From Qipengyuania huizhouensis (GTDB taxonomy: Bacteria; Pseudomonadota; Alphaproteobacteria; Sphingomonadales; Sphingomonadaceae), in contig NZ_JAIGNT010000011.1 of assembly GCF_019711635.1 (NCBI RefSeq), positions 26,503 to 90,502 on the forward strand: a stretch of DNA of 64,000 bases. The letters run 5' to 3'. The position numbers and the translations under genes were made by a program. The notes under the pieces were generated by a model that saw only the letters and a program-made list of their open reading frames with translations, made no database searches and was not told where the DNA came from. Of this stretch, positions 18,675 to 27,438 are shown in pieces (the stretch's first letter is position 1; every line of letters starts with the position of its first letter).

Positions 18675-19001
18675 ATGGCGATCGAAGGCTTCCACGCGCA
18701 CATCTATTTCGACGAAGCCGAACTGGCGCAGGCTCAGGATTTTGCGCGCAAAGCACGGGAGAATTTCGGTGTGCCAGTCGGCCACTTCCATACAAAACCG
18801 GTAGGGCCGCACCCGCGCGGATCGTGCCAACTGACCCTGCGAACTGATGATCTCGGTCCCTTCGCACTCTGGGCGATGGAAAACCGCGGCGACCTGACTC
18901 TCTTCGTTCATGGTCTGAGCGGCAATGATCTTGAAGACCATACCCAGCATGTCATCTGGCTCGGTCGGTCCGAACCTCTCGACCTGTCGATATTCGATTG
19001 A
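18675..19001 (+). CDS. DOPA 4,5-dioxygenase family protein
   Basis: 108 residues, the usual size. Conserved His-rich motifs are FHAHIYFDEAE, VGHFHTKPVGPHPRGSCQ and LFVHGLSG followed by DHTQHVIWLG; the histidines probably hold a non-haem iron. Founding fungal members cleave DOPA for betalain-type pigments; bacterial members are widespread and mostly of unknown substrate. It sits 2 bp after gloB and 1 bp before a quinone oxidoreductase, suggesting a small redox or detoxification operon. Confidence 0.9.
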   Translation: MAIEGFHAHIYFDEAELAQAQDFARKARENFGVPVGHFHTKPVGPHPRGSCQLTLRTDDLGPFALWAMENRGDLTLFVHGLSGNDLEDHTQHVIWLGRSEPLDLSIFD

Positions 19002-19002
19002 G

Positions 19003-19977
19003 ATGAAGGCCCTCCAGGTTACCAGGCTGAGCGACGACCTTTCCGGCGCAGAGTTGGTAGAGCTGCCCAGCCCTGCGCGCGGCGCCGGGGAAGTGCTGAT
19101 CCGTGTGCGTGCGGCGTCCCTCAATTATCCCGATCTCCTGATGACAAGGGGCGAATATCAGTTCAGGCCCGAGCTGCCGTTCGTGTCTGGACTGGAAATG
19201 GCGGGCGAAGTGATCGAGGCAGATCCGGGCAGTGGATTTGCGCCCGGCGACCGTGTGATGGGCGGCGCGAAGACCGGCGCCTTTGCCGACCATATCTCGC
19301 TTCCCACCACCGCAATTCGATCAATTCCCCGTAATTTGGACTTCGCGCAAGCCGCAGCGATGGGGACCGCATATCTCACCGCCTATATAGCTCTGGTGGA
19401 GCTTGGTGGTTTGAAAGCCGGCCAAAGCGTGCTCATCCATGGGGCAAGCGGTGGCGTGGGGATCGCGGCTTGCGATCTGGCCAAGACGCTCGGAGCGAAG
19501 GTTATCGCGGCGACAAGCAGGGAGGATAAAATCGAACCCTTGCGCCTGATCGTTGCTCCGCATGGCATAATTCTCAACACAGGCCGGTTTCGCGAAAACA
19601 TTGACCGGCTGACCGACAGTCGCCTGTGCGACCTTGTATTCGATCCGGTAGGGGGAGATGTATTCGACGAAAGCACCCGCTGCGTATCGTTCGGCGGTAA
19701 GTTGTTGGTAATTGGCTTCGTATCAGGACGAATTCCGGAAATTGCGGTCAACCTACCGCTGATCAAGGGCTTTAGCGTGATTGGCGTTCGGGCCGGAGAA
19801 TACACGCGACGCTTCCCGGATCGGGGACGCCACGCGACCGGAGCGATTGACCAACTAGCGACAGAGGGCCGGATCAAACCCCATATCGATCGCATACTTC
19901 CCCTGTCCGATTGGCGCACGGCTTTCGATGCGATGTCAGCAGGTGATGTCCTGGGGAAAATCGTTCTTACGCCTTAA
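19003..19977 (+). CDS. NADPH:quinone oxidoreductase family (zinc-free MDR)
   Basis: 324 residues from the ATG at 19003 (MKALQVTRL); an upstream in-frame reading would overlap the previous gene. It has the GroES-like N-domain (SLNYPDLLMTRGEY, FVSGLEMAGEV) and a Rossmann domain with LIHGASGGVGIAACDLAK (about 145-162). No catalytic or structural zinc cysteines are seen, which places it with quinone reductase/QorA-type enzymes that use NADPH on quinones or enones. Third gene of the gloB run; ends at a shared bidirectional terminator. Confidence 0.93.
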   Translation: MKALQVTRLSDDLSGAELVELPSPARGAGEVLIRVRAASLNYPDLLMTRGEYQFRPELPFVSGLEMAGEVIEADPGSGFAPGDRVMGGAKTGAFADHISLPTTAIRSIPRNLDFAQAAAMGTAYLTAYIALVELGGLKAGQSVLIHGASGGVGIAACDLAKTLGAKVIAATSREDKIEPLRLIVAPHGIILNTGRFRENIDRLTDSRLCDLVFDPVGGDVFDESTRCVSFGGKLLVIGFVSGRIPEIAVNLPLIKGFSVIGVRAGEYTRRFPDRGRHATGAIDQLATEGRIKPHIDRILPLSDWRTAFDAMSAGDVLGKIVLTP

Positions 19978-19981
19978 ACGA

Positions 19982-20010
19982 AAAAGGGCGACCTCTAGGG
20001 CCGCCCTTTT
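19982..20010. terminator. bidirectional terminator between convergent genes
   Basis: Stem AAAAGGGCG/CGCCCTTTT with an inner CCT/AGG pairing gives a T tract in either direction. It lies 5 bp after the quinone oxidoreductase stop and 22 bp after the atpF stop on the other strand. Confidence 0.85.
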
Positions 20011-20032
20011 GTTTTCCCGTCCAGTGGGTAAA

Positions 20033-20605
20033 TCAGATGCTGGCAATAACCTTGTCGGCAAGCGCCTTGTCGGCTTCGGCATCGTGCCTTTCGGCTATGA
20101 GCTTGCGACTTGCACCCGTGGCGGCCACAACGGCGCGATTGCGCACATCTTCGACAGCTTCGCGCTCGGCAGCAGCAATCTTGTCTTCCGCCATGCGCTT
20201 GCGGCGTTCGACCATCGCCTTGCTGTCGGCTTCGGCCTTCTCGAGAATAGCGTCAGCCTCGTGCCGGGCGTTCACCAGCATCGCCTCGGCATCTTTCTCT
20301 GCGCCCGCGATCTTGTCGGCATATTCCTTGCGCAGCGCCTCGGCTTCGGCGCGAAGCTGCTTGGCTTCTTCAAGCTGCTCCTTGATCGCGGCGATTTTGC
20401 CGTCGAGGCCGCGAGCAATGGTCTTGTGGACCTTGGCACCGAAGATGGCGAACAGCAGCAGGACCAGCATTGCGATCGAAACGACCTGAAACGGAGCCAG
20501 CCCCCACAGTTCGGGTTCGATATGCTTTCCCGCACCTGCGTCGACTTCGACAGTCGCTTCGGGAGCGTCCGTAGCAAATACTTCGGGAGTAGAGACGTTA
20601 GCCAT
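20033..20605 (-). CDS. atpF: F0F1 ATP synthase subunit b
   Basis: 190 residues. One membrane helix (about 34-56, LAPFQVVSIAMLVLLLFAIF) follows a 30-residue N-terminal extension; the rest is a long charged coiled coil (KIAAIKEQLEEAKQLRAEAE onward), the peripheral stalk that clamps F1. Its ATG overlaps the b' stop by 8 bp. The two diverged b-type genes (b and b') in tandem are typical of alphaproteobacteria and cyanobacteria. Last gene of the Fo operon. Confidence 0.95.
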   Translation of the reverse strand: MANVSTPEVFATDAPEATVEVDAGAGKHIEPELWGLAPFQVVSIAMLVLLLFAIFGAKVHKTIARGLDGKIAAIKEQLEEAKQLRAEAEALRKEYADKIAGAEKDAEAMLVNARHEADAILEKAEADSKAMVERRKRMAEDKIAAAEREAVEDVRNRAVVAATGASRKLIAERHDAEADKALADKVIASI

Positions 20606-21092
20606 GAGCCATCTGCTCCTTCACCGCCTTGGTCGCGACCGGCTTGGTCACCTTCACGCCGGCCAGCGTCTTGACGATGTCTTGAGCTGCGTCCGCGGCG
20701 ACCGCTTCGACCTCTGCCAAAGCAGCCGAACGAGCTTCCTCGATCTGTGCTTCGGCATCGGCCAGCTTCTTATCGATGCGGGCCTGAGCCGCTTTCAGCT
20801 TCTTTTCGGATTTGGCAGCCGCCTCGTCCTTGGCTTTGGCAACGATCGCCTGAGCCGCAGCACGGTTTTCGTTTTCCTTAACCCGCCAAGCTTCCTCCTG
20901 CTCGTCGGCAGCGTCGCGCGCGGCTTTGGCCGCGGCGAGGTCGGCAGCGATCTGGCCGTCACGCTGAGCAACGGTATCCATCACCTTGGGCACCATGCCC
21001 TTGCCGATGACGAAGAAGGTTATGCCGAAGAAAACGAGCAGCCAGAAGACCTGACTGGACCATGTTTCGGCAAGCTGTGCTATCTGGGGCAT
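20598..21092 (-). CDS. atpX: F0F1 ATP synthase subunit b'
   Basis: 164 residues. MPQIAQLAETWSSQVFWLLV begins an N-terminal membrane helix (about 10-30) with the b'-type FGITFFVIGKGMVPKV exit, followed by an Ala/Glu/Lys-rich coiled coil. It pairs with subunit b as a heterodimeric peripheral stalk. Its position between c and b and its shorter length and N-terminus identify it as b' rather than b. Confidence 0.94.
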   Translation of the reverse strand: MPQIAQLAETWSSQVFWLLVFFGITFFVIGKGMVPKVMDTVAQRDGQIAADLAAAKAARDAADEQEEAWRVKENENRAAAQAIVAKAKDEAAAKSEKKLKAAQARIDKKLADAEAQIEEARSAALAEVEAVAADAAQDIVKTLAGVKVTKPVATKAVKEQMAHG

Positions 21093-21174
21093 TGCAGCTC
21101 TCGAAAAGCGGGCGGGAAGAAATTGCGGGGCCGGCCGAGATTACCCCGACCAGCTCCAAATCCGAAATCGTCGA

Positions 21175-21402
21175 TTAAGCGACGAAGATCAGGATCATGG
21201 CAACGACGAACGCCAGCAGGCCGAGAAGTTCGGCAGCGGCGAAGCCGATGAACAGGCGACCCTGCTGGCCGTCAGCCGCACCCGGGTTGCGCAGCGCGCT
21301 TTCGAGGAACGAACCGAAGACGTTACCAACGCCGATCGCAGCCATACCGGCACCGATTGCAGCGAGACCAGCGCCGATGAGCTTTGCAGCTTCCATTTCC
21401 AT
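21175..21402 (-). CDS. atpE: F0F1 ATP synthase subunit c
   Basis: 75 residues, two membrane helices joined by the polar loop RNPGAADGQQGRLF. The first helix carries the glycine-rich GAGLAAIGAGMAAIGVG packing pattern; the proton-carrying acid is Glu58 in FAAAELLGLL. It forms the rotor ring. A second ATG two codons later is equally possible. Confidence 0.97.
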   Translation of the reverse strand: MEMEAAKLIGAGLAAIGAGMAAIGVGNVFGSFLESALRNPGAADGQQGRLFIGFAAAELLGLLAFVVAMILIFVA

Positions 21403-21440
21403 GATAAACTCCTTTGGAAAAACTTTTTTGAATTGAAGAC

Positions 21441-22229
21441 TTAGTGAAGGTTCTCGGCGTCGTTGATATACAGCGACGTCAGAAGGGCGAAAACATAAGC
21501 CTGAATACCGGCCACCAGCAGCTCAAGAGCGCAGATGCCGATCATCAGCAGGAAGCTGGGCAGACCGACCAGCAGGCCGAAACCAGCGCCGGCATTGGTA
21601 CCGTCGATCACGAAACTCGACAGCACTTCCAGCAGGACGTGACCAGCCATCATGGCGACGAAGAGACGCAGACCGAGGCTGAACGGTCGCACCATGAACG
21701 AGATGAACTCGATCGGCGCGATCACCGGCACCATCGGTAGCGGCGTGCCGTGCGGTACGAAGAGGCTGAAGAAATGAAGGCCGTGGCGCCAGAAACCCAC
21801 GATCAGGACGATCGCGAAACTGATGATTGCGAGCACACCGGTTACGGTAAAGTGGCTGGTGAAGGTGAACGGATGCAGGCCGATTACGCCCAGAGGCAGG
21901 AGGCCGAGAATATTTGCGAAGAGGATGAACATGAACAGGCTGAAGACATAGGGCACATATTTGCGCCCAGCCTTGCCGATGTTCGCTTCGAGCATGTTGT
22001 CGATAAAGCCGGTGAAGGTCTCCACCGTCATCTGCCAGCGGCCAGGCACCAGTTCGCGCTTCATCCCGCCAAGTACGAAGAGGAAGAGCACCACCGTGGT
22101 GATGAGCATCCACATAGCGCTGTTGGTGAAGGCGATGTTGTAACCCGCAAGTTCCCAACCACCGGAACCTGCAAGCGGTTCGATGGTGAACTGGTACATC
22201 GGATCGACTTTGGCCTGTTCGGCTGCCAC
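21441..22229 (-). CDS. atpB: F0F1 ATP synthase subunit a
   Basis: 262 residues from a GTG start at 22229; an ATG ten codons later is the alternative. A multi-pass stator protein forming the proton half-channels. The essential arginine is in RPFSLGLRLFVAMMAGH (Arg188); the conserved C-terminal LELLVAGIQAYVFALLTSLY is present. Order atpI-atpB-atpE-b'-b is that of alphaproteobacterial Fo operons; F1 genes are elsewhere. Confidence 0.96.
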   Translation of the reverse strand: MAAEQAKVDPMYQFTIEPLAGSGGWELAGYNIAFTNSAMWMLITTVVLFLFVLGGMKRELVPGRWQMTVETFTGFIDNMLEANIGKAGRKYVPYVFSLFMFILFANILGLLPLGVIGLHPFTFTSHFTVTGVLAIISFAIVLIVGFWRHGLHFFSLFVPHGTPLPMVPVIAPIEFISFMVRPFSLGLRLFVAMMAGHVLLEVLSSFVIDGTNAGAGFGLLVGLPSFLLMIGICALELLVAGIQAYVFALLTSLYINDAENLH

Positions 22230-22282
22230 GTCTGTCTAGTCCCTAAATCCTGTAACGAAGGCCCTGAAATCCCGGTTAAGGA

Positions 22283-22603
22283 TCAATTTTCAGGGCCTCG
22301 ATTTGCCGCGCGGATAATGTTCCTGAAGGCCACCACTATTCCGAGGAACAGGCCGACCAGCAGACCCCAGGGATTGGTATCGGTGAAATAGCCGATGGCA
22401 TAACCGATGACCGAACCTCCCAGAAGCCCACCGAGCAAATCTGCCAGAACGCGGTTGCCGCTGCGATAATTCGCATCGGCCCCGGAACCAGTCTTGCGGT
22501 TGCGTTGCTCTTCGCGCTGCTGGGCGGCACTGAGCCGTTTTTCCAGCGCGTCGATCCGCGCATCCTCCTCAATGGGTTTCCGTGCGGACTCGTCGTCGCT
22601 CAT
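22283..22603 (-). CDS. atpI: ATP synthase accessory protein AtpI/AtpZ
   Basis: 106 residues. A charged N-terminus with a short coiled coil (about 10-35) leads into two membrane helices: LADLLGGLLGGSVIGYAIGY and PWGLLVGLFLGIVVAF. AtpI-type proteins help c-ring assembly and may carry Mg2+. First gene of the Fo operon, with AAGGAG before the ATG and a good promoter candidate upstream. Confidence 0.93.
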   Translation of the reverse strand: MSDDESARKPIEEDARIDALEKRLSAAQQREEQRNRKTGSGADANYRSGNRVLADLLGGLLGGSVIGYAIGYFTDTNPWGLLVGLFLGIVVAFRNIIRAANRGPEN

Positions 22604-22665
22604 GCCTTGCTCCTTACAGGGGGTTGCGCGGCACGCGCAGGGACTTGCCCGCCAAGGGCGCCGCC

Positions 22666-22694
22666 CCCTTAGAAGGGGCCTATGGGCGAGTCAA
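22666..22694 (-). promoter_or_regulatory. candidate atpIBEb'b promoter
   Basis: On the minus strand: TTGACT, 17-bp spacer, TAAGGG followed by GGCGGCGCC, about 63 bp before the atpI ATG. Same layout as the tRNA-Glu and purL promoter candidates. Confidence 0.6.
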
Positions 22695-22791
22695 CACGCA
22701 GAGCCGCCCGATTGCCACCTTTGCGTTGCAAAAAACATCCCTCCGGTGCCGACCGGCAAGGATGCTCTCTTATCTGCTCGTGGATTGATGC

Positions 22792-23184
22792 TCAAGGGCA
22801 ACGCGAATCGCGCATCGGCGGTGCGCTGGTCCGCGTTTGCCAGCTTCCGTCCGGGGCTTGGTATTTTTCGCCCGGCACAGTGGCGAGGATCGCCTGGCAG
22901 CCGGCGGTCAGCGCATACTCTTCCAGAGTGGCATTGGTTGCTTGCGCGCGCTGCGAATATACGGAGCGCCGCTTGATGTTGATGTCATTGACAATACGGC
23001 GCAGTTCGGGGGTCTCGGCGCCCACGATGCCGAGATAGCCATCCATTTTTTCGCCCACTTCGCCTGCTGCCCGTGCTGCCGCGTAGGCTGGATCTCGCTG
23101 GGCATATGCTGGCGCCACAACTCCGCCCAGTGCGACAGCGAATGCGGCACCCGAAAGCGCGGCTCGTGTAAGTCGCTTCATCAT
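22792..23184 (-). CDS. ydbL: YdbL-family (DUF1318) periplasmic protein
   Basis: About 130 residues from the ATG at 23184 (MMKRLTRAALSGAAF). A signal peptide ends at PAYA, then QRDPAYAAARAAGEVGEKMDGYLG and INIKRRSVYSQRA match YdbL. Other in-frame starts lie at 23181 and 23196, the latter overlapping the ynbE stop (TGATG). In E. coli, YdbL is the periplasmic partner of the YdbH-YnbE bridge, modulating its assembly. Gene order ydbH-ynbE-ydbL is kept here. Confidence 0.88.
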   Translation of the reverse strand: MMKRLTRAALSGAAFAVALGGVVAPAYAQRDPAYAAARAAGEVGEKMDGYLGIVGAETPELRRIVNDINIKRRSVYSQRAQATNATLEEYALTAGCQAILATVPGEKYQAPDGSWQTRTSAPPMRDSRCP

Positions 23185-23195
23185 AACATCACCCA

Positions 23196-23372
23196 TCAAA
23201 AGATATCCGCATTTTCTTCGATCGTATTACCCGCATCTTCCGCGAGACGATAAATCACTTCCTGACGGATGTTCACATTGAGCTCGATCACGATCGGTTC
23301 GTCAGGGGCTTCCACTGTGACGCAGCCGAAAAGTGCGAAAGAGGCCAGGCTCATCACCGCCAAACTCTTCAA
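23196..23372 (-). CDS. ynbE: YnbE-family outer-membrane lipoprotein
   Basis: 58 residues from a TTG at 23372, chosen because AGGGGGAGGG lies just before it and the product then equals the size of E. coli YnbE (about 60 residues). A longer reading from the ATG at 23450 would put 26 polar residues before the signal peptide. The lipobox is FALFGC; the mature part VEAPDEPIVIELNVNIRQEV is the YnbE signature. YnbE multimers stack onto the YdbH C-terminus to complete a bridge to the outer membrane (established for E. coli). Placed between ydbH and ydbL. Confidence 0.85.
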   Translation of the reverse strand: MKSLAVMSLASFALFGCVTVEAPDEPIVIELNVNIRQEVIYRLAEDAGNTIEENADIF

Positions 23373-23455
23373 ACCATCCCTCCCCCTTGAGCCCTGCATG
23401 TTGCGGGTTTTCGCAGGACCTTTGGGGTCAGTCAATTCACGGGTTTCCATAACGC

Positions 23456-26400
23456 CTACTCGCTTTCCTGATCCTGAATGGGGACATCGTCCGGAATGAG
23501 GTCATTCGGATCAATTTGGGGTTCGACCTCTTCACCGGTTATCGACCGGCGAAGCAGTCGTTTGCCGTCGTCGCTTACCAAACCCAGTTCGCGAGGGTCC
23601 CGGACGGAAGCCGGATCATACATCGACTTCACCGAAGTGATCAGCTGGTAAAATTGTGCACGAATGTTGATGCGGAACTGGATCGGCAGCTGTGCAAGCT
23701 GCCGGGTTATGAAATTCGTCTCGGCGTCCTCGCCCTGCCGGACACCATCAAACCGCACCTGGGTAACGATTTCACCGGTAAGAGGGCCGTTCATTACGAC
23801 GCGCATCTGCGAATAATCGAGACTCCGCAGCGCGTCGAAGGCAAAATTGGCTATGGTCGACAGATCTTCGTAGGTTAGCTCACCGACAAAGGAAACATTC
23901 CCGCCGGGAGGGCGCGACAGAAGTATGCCCTCTTCGATCCGTCCGTTCCCGTCGGCACCGAAGACGATCGGTACTGTGCCGTCGAACGTCCCGCTTGCGG
24001 AGATGTTCTCCAGCTCCATCTGGGCCACGAATTGGGCTGCATCCAGCCCGACAATCTCGAAAATATAGGCGCGTTCTTCGCTGACGCCGAGATTGAGATC
24101 GACCTGGCGCAGGATCAGCTGGCCGCCCATGAACGGCCAGCTGCCACCGGCCACGGACAGCACTTCCCCGTTCTGCAAGCTGAACTCCACCTCTCCATCA
24201 AGCACTTCGACGCCCGGATTGACCGAAGCGACACGGATTCTCTGGTTCGGCGCGGTAGTGAGATTGAGGAGATCGACGAACTCGACCGTCCCGCTCGCGC
24301 CCTGGACGGGACCGAAGGCGGCGGCAAAATCAAGGTCGTCCGAGGAAAAGGATCCGCTGCTGGTTACCTCGCCAGTGGCAAGCCAGTCGATACGTCCCTC
24401 GCCGGTGATCACACCGTCGGCATTGGCAATAACACCCAGCGCAAGTCCGCTTACATCTTTGGGCTGAAGCTGATCGTCAAAAATAAGGCCGGTGACGTTC
24501 AGGTCGGCAAAGCCGGCACCTGTTGCAAGACTGTGGCGAATATCGACGCGGGTAACGATCCGGTCTGTTTCCGGATTGCGCATCGCGGCAGAGGCGAGAA
24601 TGATATTGTCCGCCAGCGACAGCGAAGCTTCGCGCGCCACAAGTGGTTCGAACCTGTCGGGGTCTTCCCTGTCGATGAGACGAAAGCTTGCTCCGTCTAT
24701 GCTGAATTCGCCGTTTGCGTAATTCCATTCACCGGCGGTATTTTCCAAAGTCATCGGCACTGCGGCTAGTGCCACCTCGGCATCCGCAAAAGTGCCTGAA
24801 ATCGTCTCGCCGATGCGAGCGTCAAGATCCGAGATCACAAAGCGGCTTGCCGTATCGACTGGACCGAGAGAGATATCGATATTCTGGGCTCTTAAGGCGC
24901 CTGGGTAAGCGAAGCCCACAGGTCCGCTGGCAAGACGGATTGGCGTATCCCCCAGCGAACCGGCGAGATCGAGCGCTGGCGCACCCGCTGCAAATTGCAC
25001 CCCACCCGTGCCGTACCTCAGCATAGGCTTTCCGGACGGCGGACACAGGGTTAGCCCCGGCCCCGCCAGATTGAGTTGGGCGAAGGCAAGCCGCCGGAAA
25101 TCAATTCTTGTGCATTCGCGCCACAAGACGAGATCTCCAGTGCGCTCCAGTCGGCCCACGACAGGCATGGATAACTGGTCGACCGCCCCGCCGGGGAGCG
25201 GCCCGCTGGCCTCGATGCGTCCGGAGAAACCAAGAGCCCCCGTGCTGCCTTGCGCAATTGTCATGCCCGGTATGGCAAGTTGCGCTCCCTGGGCTTCGTA
25301 AGGGGCCATGCTCAATCTGAAGACGGCGTCACCCGTTCCTGAACCTTCCATGCGGCCGCTTATGCGCGGGATACCCGGACCACCTGTCGCAGCGTTGCCG
25401 ACGATCCTGGCGGGCTCTTGGCCGCGAGCGGAAACTTCGAAGCGTGAAAGTGACAGGATACGGACGCCGCTGCCACCCGTAAGCTCTGCCTGCGGCACTG
25501 CGAACGAATAGCCTTGATCGCCGCTACGATAGCGTACATCGGCTACCAACGCGCTCCCACGGGTCTCCGACTGCAGCGCGCCGCCGATGCTTCGTGCAAT
25601 TGGCTCGATGAGCGTTCCCTTCCCGGAACTTGCAAAACCCTCGATGAACCCAATCAGGTTTCGGCCCAATCGCAGCCCGTTGCCCTCGACGCCGCTTTCC
25701 ACTTCGATCCGCCCGAAATCGTCGTAAGCTCGCAGGGTGCCTTCTGCGGTAACGAGCGCTGCAAGCGCCTGAGGGGTCTCCAGGCCTCGGGCAGCGACCG
25801 TAAAGCGCGACGTCGTCGAGGTGCCTCTTATCTGCGCACGCAAGGTCCCCGAGAGCGATTGAGCAGCGGTCGTTGCAAAGCGCAGATTGTCAGTAGCGAT
25901 GCGCGCTTCCAGTTCGGGATTTGCCAATTCTTGATTGGCGCTCACATCGAGTTCGGCGAAGAGACCGGAAATCGCCGTCTCAGGCCCGGCACAGCTTAGC
26001 GCCGGAATACGCAACGGACCGTTGAAATTCGGTTCGCCGTTCGAAGTTGTCACCGAACCATAAAGAGTCGTGTTCTCGGCCTTGCAACTCTCTACTGCAA
26101 GTTGCGGAGCAGTGGCAGCTAGCACACCGGCAAAGCCGTTGGCGACATTGCCCTGCCCTGCAAACTTGATTCCAACCGGACCGTAATCCGATTCCACCAA
26201 ACCACGTCCGTCTCGAATAGAAAGCCCGATACCTGGCAGAGCCGCAGGCTCGCCGGTATCTTCGAAAAGTAGTCGGTCGAGCGATCCAAAACTGAGCTCT
26301 CCCCCGATGAAACGGCCATACAGGCGGGGCTGGACCAAGGTGATTTCACCTACCTGCGGAAGGCCAAAGCGGTGACGCAGCTGGACGATAACACGCTCCG

Positions 26401-26665
26401 CAGTGAAATCTGGAGCGGTTGGATCCCCGATTACGAGGTTCGAAATTATCTGCGTTTGTCCGCCGACACGTTCAACTTCGTAAGTGGCCGGCAATTCGTA
26501 AGCATCCAGCTGATCGGCAATGTAATCATCGGCGATTGCGATGCGGTTGATCCAGGCCAGTACAACCACTGAGATCAGCATCAACAGTACGAGCGCAGGC
26601 ATCCACCAGCGCTTTTTGCGCCAGCGCGGTCTATCACTCACATATTGGCCTTCTGACCCGTCCAT
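23456..26665 (-). CDS. ydbH: YdbH-type AsmA-like intermembrane lipid-transport protein
   Basis: 1069 residues. One N-terminal membrane anchor (about 19-41, WWMPALVLLMLISVVVLAWI) is followed by about 1000 residues of repeated beta-strand sequence with little helix, the taco/bridge fold of AsmA-like proteins. The C-terminal quarter resembles the dicarboxylate-transport/YdbH domain (FNFDALRSLDYSQMRV-like segment). In E. coli, YdbH, TamB and YhdP move phospholipids from the inner to the outer membrane. It heads a three-gene operon with ynbE and ydbL. Confidence 0.9.
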   Translation of the reverse strand: MDGSEGQYVSDRPRWRKKRWWMPALVLLMLISVVVLAWINRIAIADDYIADQLDAYELPATYEVERVGGQTQIISNLVIGDPTAPDFTAERVIVQLRHRFGLPQVGEITLVQPRLYGRFIGGELSFGSLDRLLFEDTGEPAALPGIGLSIRDGRGLVESDYGPVGIKFAGQGNVANGFAGVLAATAPQLAVESCKAENTTLYGSVTTSNGEPNFNGPLRIPALSCAGPETAISGLFAELDVSANQELANPELEARIATDNLRFATTAAQSLSGTLRAQIRGTSTTSRFTVAARGLETPQALAALVTAEGTLRAYDDFGRIEVESGVEGNGLRLGRNLIGFIEGFASSGKGTLIEPIARSIGGALQSETRGSALVADVRYRSGDQGYSFAVPQAELTGGSGVRILSLSRFEVSARGQEPARIVGNAATGGPGIPRISGRMEGSGTGDAVFRLSMAPYEAQGAQLAIPGMTIAQGSTGALGFSGRIEASGPLPGGAVDQLSMPVVGRLERTGDLVLWRECTRIDFRRLAFAQLNLAGPGLTLCPPSGKPMLRYGTGGVQFAAGAPALDLAGSLGDTPIRLASGPVGFAYPGALRAQNIDISLGPVDTASRFVISDLDARIGETISGTFADAEVALAAVPMTLENTAGEWNYANGEFSIDGASFRLIDREDPDRFEPLVAREASLSLADNIILASAAMRNPETDRIVTRVDIRHSLATGAGFADLNVTGLIFDDQLQPKDVSGLALGVIANADGVITGEGRIDWLATGEVTSSGSFSSDDLDFAAAFGPVQGASGTVEFVDLLNLTTAPNQRIRVASVNPGVEVLDGEVEFSLQNGEVLSVAGGSWPFMGGQLILRQVDLNLGVSEERAYIFEIVGLDAAQFVAQMELENISASGTFDGTVPIVFGADGNGRIEEGILLSRPPGGNVSFVGELTYEDLSTIANFAFDALRSLDYSQMRVVMNGPLTGEIVTQVRFDGVRQGEDAETNFITRQLAQLPIQFRINIRAQFYQLITSVKSMYDPASVRDPRELGLVSDDGKRLLRRSITGEEVEPQIDPNDLIPDDVPIQDQESE

Positions 26666-26702
26666 CTAATCCCGCACTTGCGCGCATCGCAGCACAAAGG
26701 CA

Positions 26703-27437
26703 ATGCAACGCCTTGAAACGACTGGGGGAGGAAAAAGGTTGCCGGAGGTCGCGAAAAAGCCATCCATCCATGCCGGCACTGGCCATCGGGAGCGTTTACG
26801 CGAACGGCTGCTGAAGGGTGGAGCAGAGGCTCTCGCCGATTATGAACTGCTGGAATTTCTTCTCTTTGCAGCGATCAGACAGGGCGACACGAAACCCCTG
26901 GCAAAGCGTCTGATCGACCAGTTCGGCTCTTTCTCAGGCGTGTTAAATGCCAATCCCGGTGCATTGGTGCAGGTCAAAGGCATGGGGACGGCCAGCGCAG
27001 CATCACTTTATGCGGTCGCCTTGGCCGCACGACGCATGGCTCGCGGATCGGTTCAGGAGAAACCGGTTCTCGGCAGCTGGCAAGCTCTGCTTGATTATCT
27101 TGCCATCGACATGGGCGAATTGAAGCACGAGCGGGTCCGCGTACTCTATCTCGATACCCGCAACCGGTTGATCGACGATCACCTCACAGCTGAAGGCTCG
27201 ATCGACGAGGCTGCCATCCATCCGCGCGAGATAATCCGACGGGCTTTCGATGTCGGTGCGAGCGCTTTGATCCTGGTGCACAACCATCCCAGTGGCGATC
27301 CGGAACCGAGCCGCGCCGACATACAGATTACCAATCGCATCGCCGAAGCCGGACGATTGCTGAATATCACAGTCCACGATCATGTAATCGTAGGTCGCGG
27401 CGCGCATGTATCGCTGCGCGCCAAAGGGTTGATCTAG
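26703..27437 (+). CDS. radC: RadC-family JAMM-domain protein
   Basis: 244 residues. The N-terminal RadC helix-hairpin region (HRERLRERLLKGGAEALADY, GSFSGVLNANPGALVQVKGMG) is followed by the RadC MPN domain with the JAMM motif LVHNHPSGDPEPSRAD (His193, His195, Asp206). The family was once linked to DNA repair; that role is doubtful and its activity is unknown. It is divergent from ydbH with a 37-bp gap, and its stop is 1 bp from the convergent DUF3857 gene stop. Confidence 0.94.
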   Translation: MQRLETTGGGKRLPEVAKKPSIHAGTGHRERLRERLLKGGAEALADYELLEFLLFAAIRQGDTKPLAKRLIDQFGSFSGVLNANPGALVQVKGMGTASAASLYAVALAARRMARGSVQEKPVLGSWQALLDYLAIDMGELKHERVRVLYLDTRNRLIDDHLTAEGSIDEAAIHPREIIRRAFDVGASALILVHNHPSGDPEPSRADIQITNRIAEAGRLLNITVHDHVIVGRGAHVSLRAKGLI

Positions 27438-27438
27438 C

